Source: Sphingopyxis sp.
GTDB taxonomy: Bacteria; Pseudomonadota; Alphaproteobacteria; Sphingomonadales; Sphingomonadaceae
Direction of reading: 5' to 3'
Length of the DNA stretch: 64,000 nt
Assembly (NCBI GenBank): GCA_016463225.1
Contig: JAEMRT010000006.1
Location: 67,779-131,778 of the forward strand
How positions within the stretch are numbered: position 1 is the first letter of the stretch; the number at the start of each line of letters is the position of its first letter. The translations under genes and the position numbers were made by a program. The notes beneath the pieces were generated by a model that was given only the letters and a program-made list of their open reading frames with translations, was not told the DNA's origin and did not search any database. Shown here in pieces: positions 34,121-43,987 of this stretch.

Positions 34121-36631
34121 ATGAGTTTGTCACGCGCAGCTGCCATGGCGCTTGGGGCGACGCCGCTCGTCGCGCTCCTTTCTCCCAATTTTATCGAACG
34201 CGCCGTCGCTCAGTCGGCAGTGGCAGCAACGAATGCCGAGGCGATACCGGCAAACTGGCCCGCGCGCGCCGCAACGGTTGTGGTGGATCCGGCGGTGGAA
34301 CGCCGCGTCGACGGGCTGCTCGCCGCAATGTCGATCGAGCAGAAGGTCGGGCAGATCATCCAGGCCGACATCGCGAGCGTCACGCCGGATGACGTTTATC
34401 GTTATCACCTGGGTTCGGTGCTCAATGGCGGCAATTCGGATCCGGGCGGGCGCTACAATGCGCCAGCGAAGGACTGGCTGGCCGCCGCGGACGCCTTTTA
34501 CGCCGCGTCGATGAAACGCCATGGCACGCTGCCCCGTATCCCGGTGATCTGGGGTAGCGATGCGGTCCACGGCCATAACAACGTCGTCGGTGCGACGCTG
34601 TTTCCCCACAATATCGGGCTCGGCGCCGCGCGGAATCCCGATCTCATCCGCCGGATCGGTGCCGCGACGGCGGTGGAGATGCGCGTCACCGGGCTCGACT
34701 GGACCTTTGCCCCGACGCTGGCCGTGGTGCGCGATGATCGCTGGGGCCGCACCTATGAAGGCTTTGGCGAGACGCCCGAGATCGCTACCAGCTACGCCGC
34801 GCCGCTGATCGAAGGCCTTCAGGGCAGGATCGGCGACAAGGACTGGCTGCGTGGACCGCATATCGTCGCCACCGCGAAACATTTCCTCGGCGACGGCGGC
34901 ACCAGCGGTGGCAAGGATCAGGGCGACGCCGTGATGCCCGAAGCGCAATTGCGCGACCTGTTTAGCCCGCCCTATCTCCCTGCGCTCGACGCCGGAGTCC
35001 AGTCGGTGATGATCAGCTTCTCGAGCTGGAACGGCGTCAAGATGCACGGTCATCAGTCGCTGATGACCGGCGTGATGAAGGACCGCTGGAATTTCGACGG
35101 TTTCCTTGTCGGCGACTGGAACGGTCATGGCCAGGTCGCCGGCTGTGCCGCCACCGATTGTCCCCAATCGGTGATCGCCGGGCTCGATATGTATATGGCG
35201 CCCGACAGCTGGAAAGACCTGTACCGCACCACGCTCGCCCACGCGCGGGGCGGATCGCTGCCGATGCCACGGCTTGACGACGCGGTGCGCCGTGTCCTGC
35301 GCGTGAAGATCCGCGCCGGGATGTTTGAAGCGGGCAAGCCGTCGTCGCGGCCTTATGGCGGCCGGTTCGAATTGCTCGGGGGCAAGGCGCATCGGGCACT
35401 GGCGCGCGAAGCGGTGCGCGAATCGCTCGTGCTTCTCAAAAACGCTGGCGGGCTGCTGCCGCTCAAGGCGGGTGCCCACATATTGATTGCGGGCGACGGT
35501 GCCGACAATCTGACCAAGCAAACCGGCGGCTGGACGCTTAGCTGGCAGGGCACCGGCACCAAGCGCAGCGATTTCCCCCATGCGCAGTCGATCTGGGAAG
35601 GGGTCGACGAAGCGGTCAAGGCCGCTGGCGGCACCGCGTCCCTTTCGGCCGACGGTCGCTATTCCCGCAAACCCGACGTCGCAATCGTCGTGTTTGGCGA
35701 GGATCCCTATGCCGAGTTTCAGGGGGATCGCCCCGATGTCGGCTATGACGACGCCAAAAACCTGGCTTTGCTGCGTTCGCTCAAGGCGGCGGGTGTGCCG
35801 ACGGTCGCGGTGTTCCTGTCGGGGCGCGCGATGTGGGTCAATCCGTTCCTCAATGCATCGGACGCGTTCGTCGCGGCCTGGCTGCCGGGGTCGGAAGGCG
35901 GCGGCGTGGCGGACATCTTGTTCGGCAAGGCCGATTTTCGCGGCAAGCTGCCTTACAGCTGGCCCCGATCGAGCGACCAGACCGCGGTCAACTTCGGAGA
36001 CGCCAACTATGATCCGCTGTTTGCCTATGGCTTCGGCCTGACCTTTGCCGACAAGGGCGATCTCGCGCCGCTACCCGAAGAGCGCGCCAGTGCCGCGATA
36101 CCCGATCCCGGCACGCTGTTCGCTGCCGGAAAGCCAGGGAGTGGGCGGCGGCTGTTGCTGGGCGCGCCCGGCGCGCTGTCGACCAATCCCGGCCCGCAAT
36201 TGATCGAAGCGCGCGCCGCCGACCGCACAGCGCAGGAGGATTCGGTACGTCTCCGCTGGACGGGGGCAGGGCATGCCGTCGCGACAATTGCCCAGGACAC
36301 GCCCGCCGACCTGACGCGCCAGACCAACGGCGACCTCGCGCTGGAACTTGAGTTGAAGGTCAACGCAGCGCCGTCTGCTGACGTCAGCCTTTTGATGGGA
36401 TGCGGCGCGAACTGTGCAGGGGGCATCCCGGTGCGCAGCCTGCTCACCGAAGCGGCGAAGGCGGACAAATGGACGCGCATCGCGGTCCCGCTTCGCTGTT
36501 TTGAAAAAGCGGGGGTCGACATGGCCCGCGTCGAGACACCGCTGACCCTCGCGACCGGAGGCAGTCTCGACATCACTTTATCTTCGGCGCGCATCGTCTC
36601 GCCGTCGGGGCCACAACTTGCATGCAAATAA
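34121..36631 (+). CDS. Glycoside hydrolase family 3 beta-glucosidase, exported
   Basis: This 836-residue enzyme probably releases glucose from cello-oligosaccharides. After a signal-like N-terminus come the TIM-barrel domain (about 60-400: MSIEQKVGQIIQAD, IPVIWGSDAVHGHNNV, ATAKHFLGDG) with the nucleophile Asp in GFLVGDWNGH near residue 330. The alpha/beta domain follows (VVFGEDPYAEFQGDRPD near 530, with the likely acid/base Glu, then PLFAYGFGL). A C-terminal domain of about 160 residues resembles the ExoP/CBM-like modules of marine GH3 enzymes. The start follows GGGGAGAGGGA. Repression by the divergent LacI-type regulator is likely. The TonB receptor gene follows after 23 bases. Confidence 0.95.
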   Translation: MSLSRAAAMALGATPLVALLSPNFIERAVAQSAVAATNAEAIPANWPARAATVVVDPAVERRVDGLLAAMSIEQKVGQIIQADIASVTPDDVYRYHLGSVLNGGNSDPGGRYNAPAKDWLAAADAFYAASMKRHGTLPRIPVIWGSDAVHGHNNVVGATLFPHNIGLGAARNPDLIRRIGAATAVEMRVTGLDWTFAPTLAVVRDDRWGRTYEGFGETPEIATSYAAPLIEGLQGRIGDKDWLRGPHIVATAKHFLGDGGTSGGKDQGDAVMPEAQLRDLFSPPYLPALDAGVQSVMISFSSWNGVKMHGHQSLMTGVMKDRWNFDGFLVGDWNGHGQVAGCAATDCPQSVIAGLDMYMAPDSWKDLYRTTLAHARGGSLPMPRLDDAVRRVLRVKIRAGMFEAGKPSSRPYGGRFELLGGKAHRALAREAVRESLVLLKNAGGLLPLKAGAHILIAGDGADNLTKQTGGWTLSWQGTGTKRSDFPHAQSIWEGVDEAVKAAGGTASLSADGRYSRKPDVAIVVFGEDPYAEFQGDRPDVGYDDAKNLALLRSLKAAGVPTVAVFLSGRAMWVNPFLNASDAFVAAWLPGSEGGGVADILFGKADFRGKLPYSWPRSSDQTAVNFGDANYDPLFAYGFGLTFADKGDLAPLPEERASAAIPDPGTLFAAGKPGSGRRLLLGAPGALSTNPGPQLIEARAADRTAQEDSVRLRWTGAGHAVATIAQDTPADLTRQTNGDLALELELKVNAAPSADVSLLMGCGANCAGGIPVRSLLTEAAKADKWTRIAVPLRCFEKAGVDMARVETPLTLATGGSLDITLSSARIVSPSGPQLACK

Positions 36632-36654
36632 GAAGACAATTTAGGGAGGATGTT

Positions 36655-39285
36655 ATGAACAAGGGAATTTTTGGGCGTTCCGCGCTTTTGGTGCTGCTTT
36701 CCACCGTCGCCACCATCCCGGCTTATGCGCAGGATCCGGTGGCCACCGAAACGACCGCCGAGGATCGCGACGATGTCATCGTCGTCACGGCAAACCGCCG
36801 CGAGGAAAATCTGCAGGATGTGTCGGGCGTCGTGCAGACGCTGGGCGCCGATCAGTTGCGCCGCGATGGCATCAGCGATCTGCGCAATCTGCAGGTCGCT
36901 ATCCCCGGCCTCAGTATCTCCAACCAGGAGGGCAATGTCGAAATCTTCATCCGCGGTGTGGGTTCGGCGAACAGCACCGAGCTTGGCGATCCCGGCGCAG
37001 CACCCCACCTCAACGGTACCTATATCCCGCGCCCGCGCGGGCTGGGGCTGATGTTCTATGACCTCGAACGGGTCGAGGTGAACAAGGGGCCGCAAGGCAC
37101 GCTTTATGGCCGCAACGCGGTGGCGGGGACGCTGAACATCATCACCGCCAAACCGCGGCTAGGCGAATTTGGCGGTTATGCGCAGGCCGAGTTTGGCAAC
37201 CGCTCGTCCTACGGCGCCGAAGGCGCGATCAATATTCCGCTTGGCGACACCTTCGCGCTGCGCGCCGCCGCCTATTACATCAATCGTGACTTTGGCTTCA
37301 AAAATGTCTCGACCGGCGCCCTCGCCAGCGGACTGAAACCCGCAGGCCTTGAAGAGAATTACGCCGGCCGTCTGTCGTTGCTCTGGGAACCCAGCGACCA
37401 GCTCAGCATCTCGATCGTCGGCGACTATGGCAAGGAAACCGGTACCGGCTATCCCGGCGCGAACATCTTCAGCGCCGTTCAAGCCACCGGCCTCCGCCCC
37501 GACAAGCTCAACCTGAAAAATGTCGTCTATCGTGGCCTGCAAGGTGAAATGGAAAACGAACTGTGGGGTGTGCAGGGCAAGATCAACTATGATTTCGGTA
37601 GCTTTGGTGCCGAACTGACCGGCAGCTATCGCTCGGTCGACTTTTACCAGGTGAATGCGTCGAGCGAAGGCATCGACTATCCGGGCCGCGATCTCTTGGC
37701 CGTCCAGTACGACAATTTTTCGGGCAATTTTTGGCAGACCAAGTCAAAAAGCCAGGTCTATGAGGCGCGGGTGTTTGCCAATGAGGATCAGCGTTTCCGC
37801 TGGAATCTCGGCGGCTTCTACTTCAACGAAGACCAGCAGGTCGGCTATCTTGCGCTCGCCGATCGTGGCTATTGCTGCTATTCGGGTACCGAGTTCACGA
37901 TGCCCGACGTCAACGGCGAGAGCTACGCCTTCTATGCCGATGGCACCTTCGATGTCACCGACCGGCTGCGGTTCCTGGGCGGCATTCGCTACACCGACGA
38001 AAAAAAGTCGCGCTATGGCATCGGCGGCAACTGGGCGCTGACGCTGGGCGGCGAAGATTTCGCCTGCTGCTTTGCGACACGCCTCGGGACCGAAGGTTTC
38101 AAGCCCAACCTGCTCGACCGGCCGAACTTCGACGTCACCGGCATCAACACGCCGCGCGGCCTGGCACAGTTCCTGATCGAAGGCATCAAGACACCGGGGT
38201 TGCGCGACACGCTGATCGCGCAGATCGGTTCGATCGCCAACGGCACCAACCCGAACGGCACCTGCATCGACCGGCCCGACATCGACAATGGCTTCGTCAA
38301 CTGCCCGGCGCTTAACCCGTCCAACACAAATGGCGGTTTCAGCTATGCGAACCTGACCATCCCGGGTCAGCAGGTCGGCAGTTCGGAGTTTAACTTTGTC
38401 GATTGGCGCGCGGGCATCGAGTTCGACGTCAGCGATGACAATATGCTCTATGCGAAGGTTTCGACCGGTCACAAGTCGGGCGGGTTCAACGACAGCTTCA
38501 ACGGATCGGCGATCCCGGAAACCTTCAGCCCCGAAAAGCTGCTCGTCTATGAGATCGGCAGCCGCAACAGCTTCGATGCCTTTGGACGGCGGGCGGTCCT
38601 CAACCTTACCGGTTTCTATTACGACTATTCGAACCAGGTGTTCCAAGACCTCACCTGTATCAACCTCGATAGCACCCAGACCCCGCCGGTCTGCAATGGC
38701 TATTCGCTGGTGAACCGGAATATCGGTGCTTCGCGTATCTATGGCGCCGAAGCCGAGCTGCGCCTGAGTTTGCCGGGCAATTTCGGGCTCGACATCAACG
38801 CCGCCTATCTGGACACAAAGATCACGCGCGGCACCGTCGCTGATGCGCGCGCGCAGGACTTTGGCGCAGGCGGCAATTCGCCGCTCATCAGCCTGGTCGG
38901 CAACCGTTTGCCGCTGTCGTCGAAGATGAACGTCAGCGCACGGCTGTCACAATGGTTCGATGCCGGACCCGGCCGCCTGGACTGGCAGGCCTTGCTCAAC
39001 TATCGCTCGTCTTATTTCCTGAGCCAGTTCAACGAGGACGATATCGTGTTCCTGAGCGGCGCGCGCCAGACATCGCTGGCCGCGGGCTTCCCCGATCGGC
39101 AAAAGGGCTATGCGACGCTCAATCTGGGGATCGGCTATACGATCGACAACTTCCGGCTCGAAGCCTGGGCGAGCAACTTCCTCAACGAAGAAGTCTCGCA
39201 AAAGGCACTGGTCGGTTCGTCGCTGAACATCCGCTTCCTGAACGACGCGCGCAGCTATGGTCTGCGGGCGCGCGTGACCTTCTAA
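36655..39285 (+). CDS. TonB-dependent receptor for oligosaccharide uptake
   Basis: This 876-residue outer-membrane receptor has a signal peptide (cleavage near AYAQDP, residue 25) and a TonB box region (DVIVVTANRREENLQDV). The plug domain (about 45-165: LRNLQVAIPGLSIS, VEVNKGPQGTLYGRNAVAGTLNIITAKP) and a 22-strand barrel end in the required aromatic residue (ARVTF). Extracellular loops contain several cysteine pairs (RGYCCYSG, FACCF, NGTCIDRPDIDNGFVNCP). The start at 36655 follows GGGAGGA. Placement right after GH3 in a LacI-controlled operon suggests import of cello- or other gluco-oligosaccharides. Confidence 0.94.
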   Translation: MNKGIFGRSALLVLLSTVATIPAYAQDPVATETTAEDRDDVIVVTANRREENLQDVSGVVQTLGADQLRRDGISDLRNLQVAIPGLSISNQEGNVEIFIRGVGSANSTELGDPGAAPHLNGTYIPRPRGLGLMFYDLERVEVNKGPQGTLYGRNAVAGTLNIITAKPRLGEFGGYAQAEFGNRSSYGAEGAINIPLGDTFALRAAAYYINRDFGFKNVSTGALASGLKPAGLEENYAGRLSLLWEPSDQLSISIVGDYGKETGTGYPGANIFSAVQATGLRPDKLNLKNVVYRGLQGEMENELWGVQGKINYDFGSFGAELTGSYRSVDFYQVNASSEGIDYPGRDLLAVQYDNFSGNFWQTKSKSQVYEARVFANEDQRFRWNLGGFYFNEDQQVGYLALADRGYCCYSGTEFTMPDVNGESYAFYADGTFDVTDRLRFLGGIRYTDEKKSRYGIGGNWALTLGGEDFACCFATRLGTEGFKPNLLDRPNFDVTGINTPRGLAQFLIEGIKTPGLRDTLIAQIGSIANGTNPNGTCIDRPDIDNGFVNCPALNPSNTNGGFSYANLTIPGQQVGSSEFNFVDWRAGIEFDVSDDNMLYAKVSTGHKSGGFNDSFNGSAIPETFSPEKLLVYEIGSRNSFDAFGRRAVLNLTGFYYDYSNQVFQDLTCINLDSTQTPPVCNGYSLVNRNIGASRIYGAEAELRLSLPGNFGLDINAAYLDTKITRGTVADARAQDFGAGGNSPLISLVGNRLPLSSKMNVSARLSQWFDAGPGRLDWQALLNYRSSYFLSQFNEDDIVFLSGARQTSLAAGFPDRQKGYATLNLGIGYTIDNFRLEAWASNFLNEEVSQKALVGSSLNIRFLNDARSYGLRARVTF

Positions 39286-39291
39286 AAAAGG

Positions 39292-39326
39292 GGCAGCCGC
39301 CCGGGCCGCGACGCGGTCTGGGCGGC
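39292..39326 (+). terminator. Hairpin after the TonB receptor gene
   Basis: CAGCCGCCC (39292-39300) pairs with GGGCGGCTG (39318-39326). The interval can add a GCCGC/GCGGT helix. It starts seven bases after the receptor stop and is followed by TATT. It may attenuate read-through into the transporter genes. Confidence 0.65.
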
Positions 39327-39410
39327 TGTATTATGCCGGTTGGTAACGCTATGCAGGCTGTAGGTTGGCGATGGGCGGCGTGCCCAAGCGGAGGCTTGAA
39401 AGCATTGGCG

Positions 39411-40604
39411 ATGGACAATGAGGCCAGAGGAGCGGCGCGGCAGCCGCTCGGCTTCCTGCTTCTCTATGCGCTCGCCTATGCAGGCGGCGTTACGGCTTAC
39501 ACCCCCTTTCTCATGCTCGTCCTCCCCGCGCGGATTACCGAACTCGCCGGCGCCGACGATATTGTCTGGCTGGGCTATATCGTGTTCGCGGGCGCGGTCG
39601 CGGCCAGCGTTTCGGGTGTCTTGTCGGGATGGCTGAGCGACCGCACCAACAGCCGCCGTCTGTGGGTCGCCGTTGGTATGGTCGCGACGATCCTGCTCCA
39701 GCTGGCCATGACGCAGTGCGACAGCATCGGCGCCCTGCTCTGGCTGGTCGTGGCGTGGCAACTGGCGCTCAACCTGATGCTCGTGCCGCTGATCGCCTGG
39801 GCAGGCGACTTCGTTCCCGACACGCAGAAAGGGCTGCTAGGCGGTCTGCTCTCGATTGCGCCCGCGCAGGGCGCGTGGTCGGGCATTTTGTTCGCAGCCG
39901 GGGCGGTGTTCTCGTTCTAGGGCAAAGCCGTGATCATCGCGGCGATGACCGCTGCGTTGGTGCTGCCGTTGCTGCTTCTGGGCTATCCCTTGCGCCTGAC
40001 AGCATCGCCGGGCGGGTCAGTAGCGAGCGAGACAAGGCGACCGCACCTCAAATCGGCCGCGGTTCGCATGTGGGGCGCCCGTCTCCTGATGCAGATTTCC
40101 GGCGCGGCACTCGCCAGCTATCTCTATTTCTGGCTCCGCGCGCTCGACCCCGCGATGGGGGATGGGGAGAAGACCATATTGTTTGCGGGCGGCCTGTCGG
40201 CGTCGATCGTCGTCGCGTTGTTCCTCGGCCGCTGGTCGGACAGACGTGGTCATCCTTTTGCGGTCTTGTCGTTGATTTCGGCGCTCGCGGGTTTGGCGCT
40301 CGCCGCGATGGCACTTGCCAACGACCCGGCGATGGCAAAGCTTGCCTATGTGCTGTTCGCGATCGCCGGCGCGACCTTTCTGGCGCTGCATGCCAGCCAG
40401 ACGCTTCGCGTCCTGCGCGACCCCGCGCACCGCGGGCTGGGCATCGGGCTGTTCAACCTGACCAACACCGCGCCGTCGCTCATCATGCCATGGATCGCCA
40501 TCTCGGTGGTTCCGGGTTTCGGCTTCGGCAGGCTGTTCCTGGCGCTTGCCTTGCTCGCACTATGCGCCGCCGCGCTGCTGGCGACGATGCCGCGCGATGT
40601 TTGA
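39411..40604 (+). pseudogene. MFS sugar transporter interrupted by an in-frame amber codon
   Basis: The frame encodes an MFS permease of about 396 residues with roughly twelve hydrophobic segments. Residues 1-169 (GFLLLYALAYAGGVTAYTPFLMLVLP, GWLSDRTNSRRLW) are followed by TAG at 39918-39920 after AGAVFSF. The same frame then continues without a shift (GKAVIIAAMTAALVLPLLLLGYPLRL) through TM 7-12 (FAGGLSASIVVALFLGRWSDRRGHP) to 40604. The second half alone also has ATG codons. Either the gene is inactivated by a nonsense mutation or the UAG is suppressed. It lies in the glucan-use operon, next to a FucP-type transporter that could compensate. Confidence 0.85.
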
Positions 40605-40721
40605 TGCACCAGCGACCTTGCGTGGGCGAGCAACCGTGCCGCACGGTCCAACCGGCAGGCAAGCGAGACTTTGTTCGGATTATCGGGCAGCATGCCCAGG
40701 CCGTTTTGGGGAGACATAGAC

Positions 40722-42017
40722 ATGGCGATTGTGCCGCAGGATAGCGCGATGGATGCGGGCAGGGGAACTGAGCCGGGCGGCCATGTCGATGCCCCCGAAC
40801 TGCGTCTGTTCGTGATGGGCCTCTTTTTCATCTTCGGCGGCATCACGTCGCTGAACGATGTGCTGATCCCCAAACTCAAGGAGCTGTTCACGCTCAACTA
40901 TACGCAGGCGATGCTGGTGCAGTTCTGTTTCTTCACCGCCTATCTGTTGATCGGCATCCCGGGGGCCAAGCTGGTCAAAAGGATCGGCTATATGCGCGGC
41001 GCGGTTGCCGGACTGGTGACGATGATGGTCGGCTGCCTGCTCTTCATTCCGGCATCGCAGACCGCTACCTACGGGCTGTTTCTCTTGGCGCTGTTCGTCC
41101 TCGCCAGCGGGGTGGTGATCGTGCAGGTCGTCGCCAACCCGCTGATATCGCTACTGGGCAAGCCCCAGACCGCGCATAGCCGCCTGACCTTTGCGCAGGC
41201 ATTCAATTCGTTCGGGACGACCATCTTTCCGCTCGTCGGGGCAGGGCTGCTTCTCGGTTCACTCAAGGACGTATCGGCTGAGGATCTGTCGGGCACTGCA
41301 CTGGACGCCTACCGCGTCGCCGAGAGCCAGGCGATTGTTCACGGCTATCTCGGGATCGCCGCAGCGCTCGCGGTCGTCGCCGCGGCGGTTTGGATGTTCC
41401 GGGGTCGGCTCAAGGACGAGAAGCATGAAGCCAGCAGCGGCTTTGCAGGCCTCGATCTTCTCAAGCGGCCGCGCTTCAGCTTTGGCGCGCTGTGCATCTT
41501 CCTCTACGTCGGTGCCGAGGTGTCGATCGGCTCGCTGGTCATCAACTATCTCGCGCTCGAACGCGTGCTCGGCCAGCCCGAGTCCGTCATCGGCTGGATG
41601 ATCGCGCTCTATTGGGGCGGCGCAATGATCGGGCGCTTCATCGGCTCGGGTGTCATGTATCTGGGCGTCAGTCCCGGCAAATTGCTCGCGGCGGTGGCGG
41701 TCGGCGCCATCACGCTGATCCTCGTCTCCGCCAGCAGCAGCGGGTCCGTCGCGGCCTATTCGCTGCTCGCGATCGGACTGACCAATGCGATCATGTTCCC
41801 GACGATCTTCAGCCTGGCGTCCGAAAAGCTTGGGCCTCGCGCGGCGGACGGGTCGGGCATCATCAACATCGCGATCTTCGGCGGCGCCGTCGTCCCGCTC
41901 GCGACCGGGGCGATCGCCGACCTGACGGGCAGTCTTGCGCTGGCGTTGTTGCTGCCCGCCTTTTGCTATGCGGTGATCGCATGTTTCGGCTATTACGCCC
42001 GGCGCCCGGCGGTATAG
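40722..42017 (+). CDS. Glucose/galactose-type MFS transporter (FucP/GluP family)
   Basis: This 431-residue inner-membrane sugar:H+ symporter has about twelve transmembrane segments. FFIFGGITSLNDVLIPKLKELFTLNYTQAMLVQFCFFTAYLL is the characteristic N-terminal stretch, and FAQAFNSFGTTIFPLVGA near residue 160 and YWGGAMIGRFIGSGVM near 300 are further family motifs. FIFGGITSLND resembles the glucose/galactose (GluP) branch rather than fucose. The start at 40722 follows GGGGAGA. It is 64 bases upstream of glucokinase, giving import and then phosphorylation of glucose. Confidence 0.93.
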   Translation: MAIVPQDSAMDAGRGTEPGGHVDAPELRLFVMGLFFIFGGITSLNDVLIPKLKELFTLNYTQAMLVQFCFFTAYLLIGIPGAKLVKRIGYMRGAVAGLVTMMVGCLLFIPASQTATYGLFLLALFVLASGVVIVQVVANPLISLLGKPQTAHSRLTFAQAFNSFGTTIFPLVGAGLLLGSLKDVSAEDLSGTALDAYRVAESQAIVHGYLGIAAALAVVAAAVWMFRGRLKDEKHEASSGFAGLDLLKRPRFSFGALCIFLYVGAEVSIGSLVINYLALERVLGQPESVIGWMIALYWGGAMIGRFIGSGVMYLGVSPGKLLAAVAVGAITLILVSASSSGSVAAYSLLAIGLTNAIMFPTIFSLASEKLGPRAADGSGIINIAIFGGAVVPLATGAIADLTGSLALALLLPAFCYAVIACFGYYARRPAV

Positions 42018-42081
42018 CGCGGCGGCGTCTTGCAATTGAGATGGGCGTTGGGGAGCGACCCCGACACCGAAGAGGAGTGTT

Positions 42082-43050
42082 ATGAGCGAGACCGTAGTTG
42101 CAGTCGACATCGGCGGCACCCACGCGCGCTTTGCGATCGCCGAGGTCGCAGGCGGTCGTGTCGTGTCGCTTGGCGAAGCGACGACGCTGCACACCGCCCA
42201 TCACGCAAGCTTCCAATCTGCATGGGAAGCGTTCGCGCGCCGCGAGGGCGGCGTGCCGCGCAGCGTCGCGATCGCGGTGGCGGGACCGGTGCGCGGCGAG
42301 GTGATCCGTTTCACCAACAACCCCTGGCTGCTTCGTCCGGCGTTGATCGGAGAAAAGCTGAACGTTGACCGCTATGTGCTGGTCAACGATTTCGAGGCAG
42401 TGGGCCATGCCGTCGCACAGGCCGACGAGTGCTATTTCGAGCGACTGAGCGGTCCCGATGAACCGCTGCCGACAACGGGTACGATCAGCATCATCGGTCC
42501 CGGCACCGGACTGGGGGTCGCGCATATCTGGCGCGGCGGCAGCGATTACCGGGTGCAGGCGACCGAAGGCGGCCACATCGATTTTGCGCCGCTCGATAGC
42601 ATCGAGGATGCGATCCTGGCGCGGCTGCGTGAGCGCCACCGGCGCGTGTCGATCGAACGCATCGTGTCGGGTCCGGGCATCGTCGACATCTATGAAACGC
42701 TGGCCGCGCTCGAAGGGCGACCGGTCGCGTCGCTCGACGACCGGACGATCTGGACGATGGCGATGAGCGGCGAGGATAGTCTGGCCGCCGCCGCTGCCGA
42801 CCGCTTCTGCCTGTCGCTCGGCAGCGTCGCGGGCGATCTGGCGCTGGCGCAAGGCGCGAGCGGCGTCGTCATCGCGGGCGGGCTGGGGCTGCGCATCCGC
42901 GATAGCCTCGTCCGCTCTGGTTTCCCCGAACGCTTTGTTGCGAAAGGCCGGTTCGAAAATCTGATGGCGGCGCTGCCGGTGAAGCTGATCACGCATCCAC
43001 AACCCGGCCTGTTTGGCGCTGCGGCGGCGTTCGCACGGCAGTATCGCTGA
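42082..43050 (+). CDS. glk: Glucokinase
   Basis: This 322-residue enzyme phosphorylates glucose with ATP. It has the phosphate-1 motif VAVDIGGTHARFAIAE, AVAGPVRGEVIRFTNNPW (glucose and magnesium region), LVNDFEAVGHA, and the adenosine-binding SIIGPGTGLGVAHI. ATEGGHIDFAPLD is typical of the bacterial Glk (non-ROK) family. The start follows GAGGAG. It is the last gene of the plus-strand glucan operon and leads released glucose into central metabolism. Confidence 0.95.
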   Translation: MSETVVAVDIGGTHARFAIAEVAGGRVVSLGEATTLHTAHHASFQSAWEAFARREGGVPRSVAIAVAGPVRGEVIRFTNNPWLLRPALIGEKLNVDRYVLVNDFEAVGHAVAQADECYFERLSGPDEPLPTTGTISIIGPGTGLGVAHIWRGGSDYRVQATEGGHIDFAPLDSIEDAILARLRERHRRVSIERIVSGPGIVDIYETLAALEGRPVASLDDRTIWTMAMSGEDSLAAAAADRFCLSLGSVAGDLALAQGASGVVIAGGLGLRIRDSLVRSGFPERFVAKGRFENLMAALPVKLITHPQPGLFGAAAAFARQYR

Positions 43051-43203
43051 TGGCAGACGAGATAATTATGCGCGCGTGACAGCGCTGTTAATCCAGGCTC
43101 CCTATTCAGAGTTCCGGCGAAGTCCGCTTTCGCCATTTTGCAGCCGGAAGCCGACAGTCGCCTGACGGTCAATTTCTATCGCGCGATGGAAAGGTCGCCT
43201 ATA

Positions 43204-43818
43204 TCATTGATCGCCGCGCAGCATGCGCGCGGTGAGGCGGAATATGGCGTCGGGCGACACGCGCGTTTCTTCATAGAGCATCTCGTCGGCGGCGAAACCG
43301 AGTTCGACCGTCAGGCGCAGTTCCTGCCACAGTGCGTCGCGGTCCGCGTCGGGCAGATTGCGGGCATAGGCTTCGACCAGCCGGTCGGTGACGTAGCGGT
43401 GCGATTCAAGGCGGATATGCGCCAGCTGGGGCGTCGCGTGAAGCGCACGCAGGATCCACACGGCGCCGGGTTCGGGGCGCGTCACCGCCGCCGTTTCGCG
43501 CATCAGCTCCTCGATATTGTCGCGCAGGGCATCGACGCCCTGATCGACATGGCGCGCGATCCACGCTTCCAGCACGTCGTTCTGCTTGGTCATCAGGCGC
43601 TGTCCCAGCGCCTCGAGCACGGCATATTTGTCCTTGAAATAACGATAGAGCGCTGGCGGGGTCAAACCGGCGCGCGCGCAGATCATGTTGGTCGAAATGC
43701 GTTCGATGCCGACTTCGCCCAAAAGTTCGCCGGCAACGTCGAGCAGCAAGTCGTAAGTCGCCTGCGCGCGCTCCTGCTTGGGCGGCGAGCGGGGATTGAT
43801 TTTGGCGCGGGCGTTCAC
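43204..43818 (-). CDS. TetR-family transcriptional regulator
   Basis: This 204-residue regulator has the helix-turn-helix KQERAQATYDLLLDVAGELLGEVGIERISTNMICARAGLTPPALYRYFKDKYAVLEALG and a C-terminal effector domain (about 75-200). A GTG at 43818 preceded by GGAAAGG gives the compact N-terminus VNARAKINPRSPP; an ATG further upstream would add 61 unrelated residues. It follows the GH1 gene by 169 bases in the same direction and is convergent with glk. Its target is unknown. Confidence 0.9.
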   Translation of the reverse strand: MNARAKINPRSPPKQERAQATYDLLLDVAGELLGEVGIERISTNMICARAGLTPPALYRYFKDKYAVLEALGQRLMTKQNDVLEAWIARHVDQGVDALRDNIEELMRETAAVTRPEPGAVWILRALHATPQLAHIRLESHRYVTDRLVEAYARNLPDADRDALWQELRLTVELGFAADEMLYEETRVSPDAIFRLTARMLRGDQ

Positions 43819-43987
43819 ATCGACCTTTCCATGATCATGGGCGGGTCGAATCCGGTACCCCACGCTTTTGAAGACATAATGGCTACCATATCGGCGCACC
43901 GACTGCGCGTCATCTTCGATGTCGCGAAGCCAGCAGCATCGCATGGCTGTGGCGCCGTCCCCGGCGTCGTTTGCGGCCGAACCATAT

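Noticed and set aside
39411..40604. A frameshift as the cause of the broken MFS gene
   Set aside because: Both halves are in the same frame; only the TAG at 39918-39920 separates them.
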